Below, one piece after another: positions 54,666-63,235 of a stretch of 63,235 nucleotides of DNA. Source of the stretch: Helicobacter canis. Its GTDB lineage: Bacteria > Campylobacterota > Campylobacteria > Campylobacterales > Helicobacteraceae. The translations under genes were made by a program, and so were the position numbers. Each line of letters starts with the position of its first letter. Position 1 is the stretch's first letter. The DNA lies in the NCBI RefSeq assembly GCF_008693005.1, contig NZ_VXKE01000008.1, positions 1 to 63,235 on the forward strand, written 5' to 3'. The notes under the pieces were generated by a model. The model was not told the DNA's origin, made no database searches, and saw only the letters and a list, made by a program, of their open reading frames with translations.

Positions 54666-56423
54666 CTAATCTATAAAGTCTTTGAAAAATTCTTTGAGAA
54701 ACGCGATGGCTTCTTCATTGCGCTTTATAATCACTTCTTTGTCAAATTTCTCCACTTGGCTGCCAAACTGCGCAGTATAGGGGATATGAGATCTTCCATA
54801 CGCGGCTTGCTTTTGCTCTGGGGATTTATCGCCTGCTTCACTATTGAGACTCTTTTCTAGGGAGAGTAGATTCCCATACGAGTGCTTAAGCCCTTCAAAT
54901 TCCCCCCTATCGCTAAAGCCATAGCCCCTCCACTCTTCCTTATCGCCCCAGCTCTGCGGGCATATATGCTCGATACCTAGCGCATTGCCTAGGTCAAAAT
55001 TCCCTTGAGAAGTTGTAACAAGCTTTAGTAGATCTCCTATCGTCAAATTAGGGCAAGTTTGCTTGAGAAACACATAGTGGTAGCCAGCTTTGCTATCGGT
55101 ATTAAACGCACTTTGCACGAAATCTTTAATCTTGTTTTGGAAGTTTCTGTCTGCTTTTATGCAGATCTTTTGTATCTCTTGCAGCAGGTCTGTTTTAGTT
55201 AGATACATCAATCCATTTTCTAGTATCACCGCATTGATGTTATATACCGACTCAGTGCGGAAAAGCTTGGATAGCACGAAGTCTGCCCTAGTGATGAGCT
55301 CTACTAGCTCTTCTGTCTTTGCGTTTGTCGGCTGCATATAGAGACGCACAAGCGTGGGGTAAAGGCGCGGGTTTAGATTCTCCAAATACAGGCACTCAAA
55401 AAGCACCTTGCTTGTATCGATTTTGTCTAAAATCTCTACAAATGTCTTAAAAAAGTCGCGCAAATCCATCACATAATGATCGATAAACTCCCCTAAACCC
55501 AGCGGATCTTCTTTGCAGTGTGCTAGATAGTCTTTAATGATTTTATATGTCATCTCTGTGGTAACTCTAGGACCCATCGCCGATTTTTTGAGCGGCAAAG
55601 TAGGGTAGCTGCCTAGGTGGTGGCGCAGCATTTCAGCTTCTTTGAAATCTGTCCCCCCTACTACTGAGCTATGCTTATGGCTCTCTATACGCGCAGAATA
55701 CTCAAAAATCTCGCCAAAGAGATCATTGATCTTATCATCAAGCCTTGCATCACAATAGCGATTGGAGTAGTAGATTAGCAGCGATTTAAGCTTGTCAAAT
55801 GTCTTTAGCGGCACGCCGCGATCATTGACACTTTGAAATGTCCTTATCGCCTGCCCAGCGTTACTCTCTTTAAACACGATTAGCTGCATCGCTAGCAAAG
55901 TATCGATATAGAGATTGATCTCATCTTGCGGTAAATTTACACTACTTAAAATCTTTTTAAACACTTCACAGAGATTTTTCTGCCCTTTTGTGTGGGCTTG
56001 TTTTTGCAGCTCTGCTGGGATATGCGAGCTACCAGCATAGCCTAAAAGCTTGGTGAAAAAGTCTTGGTTTTTCTCAATGACTTGGAATCTAGGCTTGCCT
56101 CCTTTGATGAGATATTGCGGCTTTAGCTCATCTTTCTCTGCCGATCTCTCAATAAGCGCAGTAAGCAGCATAAATATCGTAGTCATTCGCTGCTGCCCAT
56201 CGATTAGATCGTAAGCATTATACCCGTGCGGGGCGATGACAATCGTGCCTAAGAAATGCCCGCTTTCATCGCTTAGTCCTTTTTCTTTAACAACCTTTAC
56301 ATTTTCCTTCAAATCTTCCCAGAGATCATCAAACTGCTCGCTCCCCCACGCATAGTCGCGCTGATAGTTTGGGATATAAAACACCCCCATTTGTAATGCT
56401 TTTCCTAGATTTTCGCTTGTCAT
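54666..56423 (-). CDS. DUF262/DUF1524 (GmrSD-like) protein
   Basis: 585 residues. N-terminal DUF262: FYIPNYQRDYAWGSEQFDDL and LIDGQQRMTTIFML (ParB-like NTP-binding DGQQR motif). C-terminal DUF1524 His-Me-finger-like motif GIEHICPQSWG (about residue 475). Such fusions include the type IV restriction enzyme GmrSD that cuts modified phage DNA. It lies in a small accessory patch with an antirepressor fragment. A defence role is probable but not certain. Confidence 0.82.
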   Translation of the reverse strand: MTSENLGKALQMGVFYIPNYQRDYAWGSEQFDDLWEDLKENVKVVKEKGLSDESGHFLGTIVIAPHGYNAYDLIDGQQRMTTIFMLLTALIERSAEKDELKPQYLIKGGKPRFQVIEKNQDFFTKLLGYAGSSHIPAELQKQAHTKGQKNLCEVFKKILSSVNLPQDEINLYIDTLLAMQLIVFKESNAGQAIRTFQSVNDRGVPLKTFDKLKSLLIYYSNRYCDARLDDKINDLFGEIFEYSARIESHKHSSVVGGTDFKEAEMLRHHLGSYPTLPLKKSAMGPRVTTEMTYKIIKDYLAHCKEDPLGLGEFIDHYVMDLRDFFKTFVEILDKIDTSKVLFECLYLENLNPRLYPTLVRLYMQPTNAKTEELVELITRADFVLSKLFRTESVYNINAVILENGLMYLTKTDLLQEIQKICIKADRNFQNKIKDFVQSAFNTDSKAGYHYVFLKQTCPNLTIGDLLKLVTTSQGNFDLGNALGIEHICPQSWGDKEEWRGYGFSDRGEFEGLKHSYGNLLSLEKSLNSEAGDKSPEQKQAAYGRSHIPYTAQFGSQVEKFDKEVIIKRNEEAIAFLKEFFKDFID

Positions 56424-56599
56424 TGTTGCTCCTTTACATTAAGATTGCCTAGCAGTATTTCAAGTTTTTCACTTTGCTACTTTCTACCTGATCTTGTGTC
56501 ATTACGCGCCTTTGTGATTGCTAGCTTGCTAATGATACGACATAGTTTCTTAAATAATTTATAAAAACGACTTATTGTCATAGTTAGCTTTAAAGAGAG

Positions 56600-56632
56600 T
56601 TTGCCTTTAAATGCCAAAAATTTAAAGGCAAA
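56600..56632 (+). promoter_or_regulatory. 12-bp perfect inverted repeat before the HTH gene
   Basis: TTTGCCTTTAAA (56600-56611), 9-nt loop, TTTAAAGGCAAA (56621-56632), ending 5 nt before the ATG. The ribosome site (AAAGG) is inside the right arm. It could be an operator for the encoded protein or an mRNA hairpin masking translation. Confidence 0.7.
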
Positions 56633-56637
56633 GCATT

Positions 56638-56847
56638 ATGAAATACACCCAAAGAGACAAAGCCAGAATCCTGCGCATAACCACCCGCACACTCCAGCGG
56701 TGGAAGACGACCAAGCCAGAGCTTTACGCACTCATTGAAGCAGGCTTCAAAATGCGCGAGAATCTAGCAAGCCAAGAGCTCTACCACCAAGAGATTTTAG
56801 AGCTTATCAAGTCTGTCGATCCAAACTCCACCCACTCACTCAAGTAG
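56638..56847 (+). CDS. Small HTH-like protein, 69 residues
   Basis: MKYTQRDKARILRITTRTLQ followed by RWKTTKPELYALIEAGF looks like a MerR/transposase-like helix-turn-helix (ITTRTLQRW as recognition helix), then a short amphipathic helix. Alone between two divergent intergenic regions. Probably binds the inverted repeat just upstream (inference). Confidence 0.65.
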   Translation: MKYTQRDKARILRITTRTLQRWKTTKPELYALIEAGFKMRENLASQELYHQEILELIKSVDPNSTHSLK

Positions 56848-56923
56848 CCCTATAAGCACCCTACACCCAAACGCTTTAGCCCCTAGATTCTAGCCTAGCT
56901 TGCGCACTTAAGCCCCCTTGTGC

Positions 56924-56929
56924 TACAAT
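56924..56929 (+). promoter_or_regulatory. -10 box of rodA
   Basis: TACAAT in TTGTGCTACAATCGCCC, 70 nt upstream of rodA. Confidence 0.55.
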
Positions 56930-56998
56930 CGCCCCCATAGTAGCCCACTTATATCAAGCAGCGAGCTAGAATCCACTAGCTAGAATCTAGGACTTAAG

Positions 56999-58117
56999 AT
57001 GATCGATCGGCGCGTGCTAATCCACTTTGACATACTGCTCCCTATTCTTGTAGTCCCTATCGTGCTGCTCTCATACCTGCTCATAGGCGAAGCAAGCCCC
57101 AGCCAGAATCTCCGCCAGAGCATTTATATCCTTATCGGGCTTTGTGCGTTTGTGGTGGCGTTCTTTATCCCTGTGCGGCAGCTTAATAAATCAGTGGTGA
57201 TTTTCTACTGGATTTGTATCGTGCTGCTAATCCTTGTGTATTTCATCGGCACTAAGCAGCTAGGCGCGCAGAGATGGATCACCATAGGGGCGTTTTCTAT
57301 CCAGCCAAGCGAGCCTGTGAAAGTCGCTATCATCTTGCTTCTAGGGCTTCATATCCACAACAACCCTCCACCGCCGGAGGGCTATGGGCTAAAGCAGTTT
57401 GCTATCCTTAGCGGCTATACCCTGCTCCCCTTTGTGCTAATCCTAAAACAGCCCGATCTAGGCACCGCGCTTGTGGTGCTCTTTGTAGGGTTTGGGACGC
57501 TATTTTTAATCGGGGTTAATTACAAAATCTGGACAGGGATTATTGTCGCTATCATTGTGGCTTCGCCGCTCATTTATGGCTCACTCAAAGACTATCAAAA
57601 AAAGCGTATCCACGACTTCATCGCGGAAAAGCCCAGCTACCATGTCCAGCAGAGTATCATCACCATAGGCTCGGGCGGCTTGCTAGGGAAGAAAAAGGAA
57701 GACTCCACGCAAACCCAGCTAAAATTCCTCCCCATTGCCACAAGTGATTTTGTGTTTGCGTATTTTTCGGAGCGGTATGGGCTTTTAGGCGCACTTGGGC
57801 TGCTTGGGCTCTATATCTTTCTCACTTTGCATATCTTATCCTTTTCACTCACTGATGCTAAAGACTATCGCCTACGGGTGATGGCTTGCTCTGTGGCATT
57901 GCTGCTGTTTTTCTATGTGGCGGTAAATATCGGTATGACTATCGGGCTTGCCCCTGTGGTGGGGATACCTCTGCCACTCTTTAGCTATGGTGGAAGCAGC
58001 TTCATCACCTTTATGATATTTTTTGGACTGCTAGAAAACCTGCTTGCCTTTAGGTTTAATTTCAGTTATAATGCCAATCCTTTCAAGGCGATTTTGCGCT
58101 CCCCCAAATACCGATAA
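56999..58117 (+). CDS. rodA: Rod shape-determining peptidoglycan glycosyltransferase RodA
   Basis: SEDS family polymerase, ten membrane helices, 372 residues. GAQRWITIGAFSIQPSEPVK (catalytic/structural loop), KQPDLGTALV, TDFVFAYFSERYGLLG and GIPLPLFSYGGSSFITFM are family signatures. Works with a class B PBP, which is not in the window. Confidence 0.95.
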   Translation: MIDRRVLIHFDILLPILVVPIVLLSYLLIGEASPSQNLRQSIYILIGLCAFVVAFFIPVRQLNKSVVIFYWICIVLLILVYFIGTKQLGAQRWITIGAFSIQPSEPVKVAIILLLGLHIHNNPPPPEGYGLKQFAILSGYTLLPFVLILKQPDLGTALVVLFVGFGTLFLIGVNYKIWTGIIVAIIVASPLIYGSLKDYQKKRIHDFIAEKPSYHVQQSIITIGSGGLLGKKKEDSTQTQLKFLPIATSDFVFAYFSERYGLLGALGLLGLYIFLTLHILSFSLTDAKDYRLRVMACSVALLLFFYVAVNIGMTIGLAPVVGIPLPLFSYGGSSFITFMIFFGLLENLLAFRFNFSYNANPFKAILRSPKYR

Positions 58118-58123
58118 CACCGC

Positions 58124-58200
58124 GGATCTTTAGCTCAGCTGGTCAGAGCACTCGGCTCATAACCGATTGGTCGTAGGTTCAAGTCCTACAAGATCCACCA
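58124..58200 (+). tRNA. tRNA with CAU anticodon (Met, or Ile2)
   Basis: 77-nt cloverleaf with encoded CCA: acceptor GGATCTT/AAGATCC, D-arm GCTC...GAGC, anticodon stem CTCGG/CCGAT with CAT at 58158-58160, T-arm GTAGG TTCAAGT CCTAC. The acceptor is a perfect 7-bp pair, so it is not the initiator. Elongator Met or TilS-modified Ile2; the TTGGTCG variable region is reminiscent of E. coli ileX, so Ile2 is possible. Confidence 0.95.
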
Positions 58201-58245
58201 CCTTTATCCCTAGCAGATATGTAATTTATAACTCAAGGATTCTCT

Positions 58246-60999
58246 ATGCGCACACTTCTGCTTATGCGTGGGCTTCCAGCAAGCGGGAAAAGCTCGTGGA
58301 TACACACACATAATCTGCAAGCCTACACCCTAAGCCCAGATATTTTGCGCCTTATGGTAAGCGCGCCGATTTTACTGCCTAAGCCAAACACGCTCCACGC
58401 TAGTGGCGCACAAAAAGTAGATTCTATCTATGCGATCAATCAAGCCAACGACAAGCGCGTATGGAAGCTGCTCTTTGAGCTCTTAGAGCTAAGAATGGCT
58501 AGAGGGGACTTCACTATCATTGATGCCACGCATACAAGCTTGCAAGCCCTGCGCGCGTATGAGAGCCTAGCACAGAGCTATCGCTACCGCATTTTTGTGC
58601 TAGATTTTAGCGATGTAAGCCTAGAGATAGTAAAAAAGCGCAATAGCCTAAGAAGCCAAAGCGATGCCTACAAAGCCGTGCCAGAATCTATCCTAGAATC
58701 TATGGCAAAAAAACTAAAGGACTCTCTAGCCCAAGCCCTTCCCTCGCGCTACACACTGCTAAAGCCAGATTCCGCGCTTGAGCACTTACGCTTAAAGCCT
58801 ATCGATTTAAACGCCTACACAAGTATCCACCACATAGGCGATATACACGGCTGCATTGAAAGCGTGGTGGAATACTTACTCTACACTTTCTCCCTAGAAG
58901 CGCGCACGCCGCCTTATCACACAAAGGAGCAGGCACTAAACGCCCTGCGCCAAAGCAACTTCGCCAAAGAAATCTGCCTACAACTCTTCCACCCTACTTC
59001 CTACTATATATTCTTGGGTGATTATATCGATAGAGGCGTGGGGAGCGGGGAAGTCGTGGCTCTGCTGCTAGCGATTATGGAAGAGCGCAATATCTGCCTG
59101 CTTGAGGGCAATCACGAGCGGTGGCTACAAAAATGGGGGAGAGATGAGCTAGGGGAAAATGAGTTTAGCACCTTTAGCGTGAAAGATTTAGAGCAAGCAG
59201 GACTTAGCCCCAAAGATACACACCGACTCTATGCACGATTGCGCCAATGTGCTTACTATACCTTTGACAATAAGCAGGTGCTATGCACACACGGGGGCTT
59301 ACCCACCCTGCCAGATAATCTCACACTTATTAGCACACGGCAGCTCATCTATGGCAGCGGGGACTATGAAGATATGCAAGAGTGTGCAAAGAGCTTTTAT
59401 ACAAGCACAGATTCTAGCACTTACCAGATCTTTGGACATCGCAATAGAGAGAAGCACGGCGTGCGCGTGTGTGAGCGTAGCTTCGCACTAGAAGGGGGCG
59501 TGGAGTTTGGCGGGTGCTTGCGCGCGTGTATCTTGCATAAAACGCGCTTAGGATTCCACCTCAAGCCGCACAATCCCCAAGCCCACAAGCTACAAGGTAT
59601 CTTTAGCCAGAATCTACTAGGACTTATGCAAAGAGACTTTTGTGAAATTTACTTGCAAAATAGCAAAGACCCTGCCCTAGTGCGCCGATTAAATGCTAGA
59701 CATAATGCTAGGAAAATCCACAGCCTTGTAGAAAAGCTGCGCAAAAGCTCCTTGATTAGAGAAAAGAGCTTTGGCACTATCTCAAGCTTCAACTTTACAA
59801 AAGAAGTCTTTTATAGCAAGAAGTGGGATACGCTCACTTGCAAGGCGCGCGGGCTCTTTATCGATACGCACTCTTATAGCATTGTCGCAAGGAGTTATGA
59901 TAAGTTTTTCAACCTTTATGAGAGAGAAGAGAGCTCACTAGAATCCTTAGAGCGCACTCTCTCCTACCCTGTGCAAGTCTATGTCAAGGAAAATGGCTTC
60001 CTAGGCATAATGAGTGCTAATCCTTATTGTGGCAAAACCCTAGAATCCACTTTTGCAAACAGGGATTCAGCTTTGGGTAATCATAGCAGTGATTTTGTGG
60101 ATTTTAGAGCAACCGCAGACCACAAGTCTTGCTCTGCCCTAAAATCCACAAAAAGCACCACTAGCACTACCGCAATTCCTAGAATCCTAGAGAATACAGG
60201 ACAAACTAATAACCTAGATTCTAGCGCAGCCCCAATAAAAGAGTGCCAAACAGATCGCACCAAAGACTTACGCCAACTCTATGCTAACAAACTCTTCATC
60301 ACTTCAAAATCCGATGCCCTAAGCCCCTATGCTGCAACTATGCGCGAGCTTATCGCCCAGCATTTAGCCCGCCACGCAAGCACACTCCAAAGCACGCAAG
60401 AAGCTACACAATCCATAGAAGCCCTAGAATCTAGCCTTGCCACTTACCTACAAGAGCAGAATCTAAGCCTAGTGTTTGAAGTGATCGACCCTAAGAGCGA
60501 CCCTCACATCATCGCCTACAGCACCCCGCAAGTAATCTTGCTTGATGCCATCTACAATACCCCAAATCTCACTAAACTCACCTATGATGAGCTATGCGCG
60601 CTTGGGGCGAAATTTGGCTTTAGCGTGAAAGAAAAGGTAGGCGATATAGCGTGCTGGGAGGAGTTTGTAGAGTTTTTGCAAAAGCACGGGGTATATACTA
60701 GCGGTGAGCCGCCAAGGGCTAATCTCTTAGGCAGTGGGAGAAGAGAAGATGGCTTTATCGAAGGCTTTGTGCTAGAAGATAGCGCAGGCTTTATGCTAAA
60801 AGTCAAGCTCCCATATTATCAGGGCTGGAAGTATCTGCGCGCCCTTGTAGAATCTAGCCTTGCACAAAAGCCCAAAAAGCACAAGCTAAGTGGGCTTGCC
60901 AAGGACTTTAAAGAGTGGCTAGACTCTACCCCTAATGCGCAAGAGCACTCACTCATTAGCCTAAGGGCGCAGTTTTTAGACTTTTATCAATCTTTATAG
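58246..60999 (+). CDS. Pnkp-like RNA repair enzyme (kinase-phosphatase-ligase)
   Basis: 917 residues in three modules. Polynucleotide kinase: P-loop LPASGKSSW (10-18). Calcineurin-like phosphatase: GDIHGC (about 197), GDYIDRG (about 259), GNHERW (about 288), THGGLP. Nucleotidyltransferase/RNA ligase: KENG (Lys at about 580), FEVID, EGFVLED and FMLKVKLPYY (motifs IV-V). The order matches bacterial Pnkp, which heals and seals cleaved RNA. An L2 palindromic element is inserted after the catalytic Lys motif (about residues 602-650). The partner methyltransferase Hen1 is not in the window. It starts 46 nt after the tRNA gene. Confidence 0.85.
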   Translation: MRTLLLMRGLPASGKSSWIHTHNLQAYTLSPDILRLMVSAPILLPKPNTLHASGAQKVDSIYAINQANDKRVWKLLFELLELRMARGDFTIIDATHTSLQALRAYESLAQSYRYRIFVLDFSDVSLEIVKKRNSLRSQSDAYKAVPESILESMAKKLKDSLAQALPSRYTLLKPDSALEHLRLKPIDLNAYTSIHHIGDIHGCIESVVEYLLYTFSLEARTPPYHTKEQALNALRQSNFAKEICLQLFHPTSYYIFLGDYIDRGVGSGEVVALLLAIMEERNICLLEGNHERWLQKWGRDELGENEFSTFSVKDLEQAGLSPKDTHRLYARLRQCAYYTFDNKQVLCTHGGLPTLPDNLTLISTRQLIYGSGDYEDMQECAKSFYTSTDSSTYQIFGHRNREKHGVRVCERSFALEGGVEFGGCLRACILHKTRLGFHLKPHNPQAHKLQGIFSQNLLGLMQRDFCEIYLQNSKDPALVRRLNARHNARKIHSLVEKLRKSSLIREKSFGTISSFNFTKEVFYSKKWDTLTCKARGLFIDTHSYSIVARSYDKFFNLYEREESSLESLERTLSYPVQVYVKENGFLGIMSANPYCGKTLESTFANRDSALGNHSSDFVDFRATADHKSCSALKSTKSTTSTTAIPRILENTGQTNNLDSSAAPIKECQTDRTKDLRQLYANKLFITSKSDALSPYAATMRELIAQHLARHASTLQSTQEATQSIEALESSLATYLQEQNLSLVFEVIDPKSDPHIIAYSTPQVILLDAIYNTPNLTKLTYDELCALGAKFGFSVKEKVGDIACWEEFVEFLQKHGVYTSGEPPRANLLGSGRREDGFIEGFVLEDSAGFMLKVKLPYYQGWKYLRALVESSLAQKPKKHKLSGLAKDFKEWLDSTPNAQEHSLISLRAQFLDFYQSL
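60060..60200 (+). repeat. L2-type palindromic element inside the RNA ligase domain
   Basis: Starts GATTCAGCTTTGGGTAATCA, perfect 15-bp arms 60093-60107/60139-60153 (TTTTGTGGATTTTAG), loop ACCGCAGACCACAAGTCT, ends ACCGCAATTCCTAGAATCCT. Translates to DSALGNHSSDF...ADHKSCSALKS, nearly the same as the copy in the GT4 protein. Confidence 0.88.
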
Positions 61000-61039
61000 C
61001 CCTAGCCACTGCTGAAGGCTATGCGCCCTAGGGCAAGGC

Positions 61040-62683
61040 TTAGAGTCTAAAGAATCCTATATTTTCTTTTAGCGTTGTGGAGATTTTGGAGAGCTCAGCG
61101 ATTGCGGTGTGGCTTTTTTCCATAAGGACATTAGTGTCATTAGATATTTGCACCATCTCTTGCATTCTTTGCTCTACGCTTACTATGCTTTCTTCTTGCT
61201 CATTACTTTGTGTGCTGACACTTTGGGCTTTTGCTAGAGAGTCTGTGGCTTGCGCTTCGATCTCATCAAGCAGCGTTGAAGTCTGCTCGGCTAGCTCGAT
61301 ACTTTTTTGCGCGCGTGGGACAGCTTGGCTCATAGAGTTTGATACACGCTTGATCTCATCTTGTATATGCTTGATGATTGTAGCAATTTGCGCGGTGGAT
61401 TCTTGTGTGCGCTCTGCTAGCTTGCGCACTTCATCTGCCACCACGGCAAAGCCCCGCCCGTGCTCGCCAGCTCTAGCTGCTTCAATGGCGGCATTTAAAG
61501 CGAGTAGGTTTGTTTGATCAGCGATTTCAGCGATTAGGTTTGTGCTAGAGCTGATCTCATTAGACTGCTTCTCTAGCTCAAGGATCTGCCCTGCTGAAGT
61601 ATTGACCATTTGCGTTACTTCATCAATGGTGGCTTGCGTATCTGCCATTGCTTCCTTGCCCTTTTTGGCAGATTCTAGTGTCTTGGCGGAGTTTTCTTCT
61701 GTCTGCTTGGCTATCTCTGTGATCTGTGTGATCCCTTGCGCGATTTTGGCAATCTGCGTGGCACTTGACTTTGCCGTGTCGCTTTGAGTCATTGAAGCTT
61801 TTTGCGAGTTGGCATTGGCTTCTTCGACTGCCTTGGTATTTGTGAAGATTTCTTGCGCACTTGTTAGGATCTCGCTTACAATGCTCTTAAGCTTTGCTTG
61901 CATATTGGCAATGTCTTTTAGCATAGAGTTTTCTGGCGCGGTAATGGACTCTTGCAGATTACCACTAGCGATGAGCCGCACGATCCCAGAAGCGACATTT
62001 GGCTCACCGCCTAAGATTTTAGACAAATAGCGTATGATGAAAAACGCTATCCCCACACCAAGCACGATTGATAGCACGACACTTATGATAAAGACTATTT
62101 TAAACACCGCCACCACATCGGCTACAAGGGGGGTTATGGCTTGGTTCTTGCTCTCTTCTAGGTTGATAAACTCATTGATCACCCCAAGCCAGCTTACAAA
62201 CATTGGGCGCACTTCTTGCAGCCTAGCAAAGGCTGCTTGATCTTGGCTAGATTTTCTTAGGCTAATAATCTCATCAATAAGCGGCAGTGCCTTTGTGTTA
62301 ATGGCATCAATGCGCGATAGAATCTCCTTTTCTTGAGCATCTAGCCCGTTGCTTGCTTCAAACATCTTCGCCATTCGATCTCTTGCTTGCGCGTAGTTAG
62401 ATTCTAGGGTTTTGATCTCTTTGACGATAGATTCTAGGGAGTCTTTACTCTGTGGTGTGTGGAGCACGACATCGCGGATAGCGATAGAGCGGTCATGCAC
62501 ACTTCCACGGAAGTCGATCGCCACGCGCTGCTTGACGGAATTTATATTGTTGATTTGCTTAAGATTATCATCGATAAAGCCAATGCGCATAATGGCATAC
62601 ACACAAAGTCCCAAAATAATCACACCAAAAATAGCATATCCTATGCCTAAGATCGCATAGACACTCACACGATTTTTACTCAT
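61040..62683 (-). CDS. Methyl-accepting chemotaxis protein
   Basis: 547 residues. N-terminal membrane helix (about 10-32), a periplasmic four-helix-bundle (4HB_MCP-type) sensor, second membrane helix (about 188-212), HAMP-like region, and the cytoplasmic signalling hairpin tip [20 protein letters not shown] with [13 protein letters not shown]. No C-terminal CheR pentapeptide. Ligand unknown. -10 at 62714-62719. Confidence 0.95.
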   Translation of the reverse strand: MSKNRVSVYAILGIGYAIFGVIILGLCVYAIMRIGFIDDNLKQINNINSVKQRVAIDFRGSVHDRSIAIRDVVLHTPQSKDSLESIVKEIKTLESNYAQARDRMAKMFEASNGLDAQEKEILSRIDAINTKALPLIDEIISLRKSSQDQAAFARLQEVRPMFVSWLGVINEFINLEESKNQAITPLVADVVAVFKIVFIISVVLSIVLGVGIAFFIIRYLSKILGGEPNVASGIVRLIASGNLQESITAPENSMLKDIANMQAKLKSIVSEILTSAQEIFTNTKAVEEANANSQKASMTQSDTAKSSATQIAKIAQGITQITEIAKQTEENSAKTLESAKKGKEAMADTQATIDEVTQMVNTSAGQILELEKQSNEISSSTNLIAEIADQTNLLALNAAIEAARAGEHGRGFAVVADEVRKLAERTQESTAQIATIIKHIQDEIKRVSNSMSQAVPRAQKSIELAEQTSTLLDEIEAQATDSLAKAQSVSTQSNEQEESIVSVEQRMQEMVQISNDTNVLMEKSHTAIAELSKISTTLKENIGFFRL

Positions 62684-62713
62684 TTTCTTACCTTTTTTCT
62701 AAGATTTGGAAGT

Positions 62714-62719
62714 ATTATA
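62714..62719 (-). promoter_or_regulatory. -10 box of the chemoreceptor gene
   Basis: Minus-strand TATAAT (AAGTATAATACTTCC), about 31 nt before the start. Confidence 0.6.
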
Positions 62720-62781
62720 CTTATTCTTTAATAATATTTTTTATTATTTACAAGATTTTTGCTGCATTCTGCCCCACCCCC

Positions 62782-63235
62782 CTAAAACACATACCTTACC
62801 CCTAGGTTTGCTGTAAGGTTAATATCCTTATAGCTTAGCCCTATCTTTGTCCCTAGAGCAAAGTTGATAAATGTCTGCTTGCCTAGTAGCACTTCTCCAC
62901 CTGCTGTGCCAAGCAAATGGGTATTAAGCCCATCATTACTACGATAGCTTAGAGAATTATTCCCCACAAACCGCACCTGCTCTCTATTGCCATTAGAGAT
63001 GTAGAGATCTTTTTGTGCTCCAATGTTGATAAACCAATAACTAGCTTGAGAGAAATACTGCCTTGTCTCTAGTGCAAGCATTAAAGCTAGTAAGTGTCTT
63101 TGTGTATCGGGGCTTTGTATGGCGATATTGCTAGAATCTGGTGTGATATTTGACTCTGGATTGGCGTTGATAAATTTATCACCACCATTTATCTCACCAA
63201 CATTGATAGCATAGTAGCTAAGTCCTCCCATAGGC
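62782..63235 (-). CDS. Autotransporter beta-domain, C-terminal part (runs off the window)
   Basis: The last ~150 residues of a large outer-membrane autotransporter. Alternating strands such as SYWFINIGAQKDLYIS, GGEVLLGKQTFINFALG and the end LTANLGVRYVF, with terminal Phe for Bam recognition, fit the barrel. The gene continues beyond 63235, so passenger and function are unknown. Confidence 0.8.
   Translation of the reverse strand, partial: PMGGLSYYAINVGEINGGDKFINANPESNITPDSSNIAIQSPDTQRHLLALMLALETRQYFSQASYWFINIGAQKDLYISNGNREQVRFVGNNSLSYRSNDGLNTHLLGTAGGEVLLGKQTFINFALGTKIGLSYKDINLTANLGVRYVF

Noticed and set aside
58124..61030. Integrated prophage or genomic island at the tRNA gene
   Set aside because: No integrase and no duplicated tRNA 3' end found downstream within the window.
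61077..61517. 146-codon plus-strand frame opposite the chemoreceptor
   Set aside because: Ser/Cys-rich antisense of a coiled-coil protein; no start signals.

Overview
The window looks like a chromosomal segment of an enterohepatic Helicobacter. It has the Helicobacter/Campylobacter gene neighbourhoods minD-minE-dprA-ruvX and nifU-like/murE, TACAAT/TATAAT -10 boxes without clear -35 boxes, a cytolethal distending toxin operon, and many homopolymer or dinucleotide tracts in surface and restriction genes. Base composition looks higher in GC than H. pylori, so a cdt-positive species such as H. canis or a relative is my best guess (inference only).

Layout. 1-7.5 kb (minus strand): a tightly overlapping surface-polysaccharide operon (GT2, EpsG-like polymerase, Wzz-like protein, GT8, GT4, GT32, FkbM methyltransferase); the first and last genes are interrupted by poly-C/G tracts and appear switched off. 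7.6-18.4 kb: Na/Pi transporter, recO, lipoprotein, minD-minE, a YibQ-like protein, dprA, ruvX, alaS. 18.5-33.5 kb: accessory region with a giant single-chain restriction-modification enzyme carrying three target recognition domains and two simple repeats between them, a decayed methyltransferase, unknown genes, a DUF305 protein, an MFS transporter, cdtABC, a decayed ORF and a second restriction-modification cluster. 33.6-53.4 kb: housekeeping genes (folB, plsY, thiD, gpmI, thrC, argB, argD, murE, a CcoS-oxidoreductase fusion, maf, an OMP with a T16 promoter tract, nifU, amtB, nifS, a radical SAM protein). 53.4-56.4 kb: small accessory region (unknown gene, secreted protein, KilA-C antirepressor fragment, DUF262/DUF1524 protein). 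56.6-63.2 kb: small HTH gene, rodA, a CAU tRNA, a Pnkp-like kinase-phosphatase-RNA ligase, a chemoreceptor and the end of an autotransporter.

The most striking thing is a family of modular palindromic elements inserted in frame inside protein genes: two glycosyltransferases, alanyl-tRNA synthetase (twice), ArgD and the RNA-repair enzyme. Further copies lie in the thrC leader and upstream of amtB. Copies share end sequences and one of three conserved loops, but the stem arms differ from copy to copy while staying complementary. They code for recognisable peptide signatures (G-x-YLxGN, NFVKGT, ADHKS). They resemble in concept the Rickettsia palindromic elements, but I know of no description in Helicobacter.

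A second genome-scale signal is the word CTAGAATC/GATTCTAG, about 2.5 copies per kb in core DNA and several-fold rarer in the accessory island. Inverted pairs of it form long hairpins at convergent gene ends, much as DNA uptake sequences do in Neisseria.
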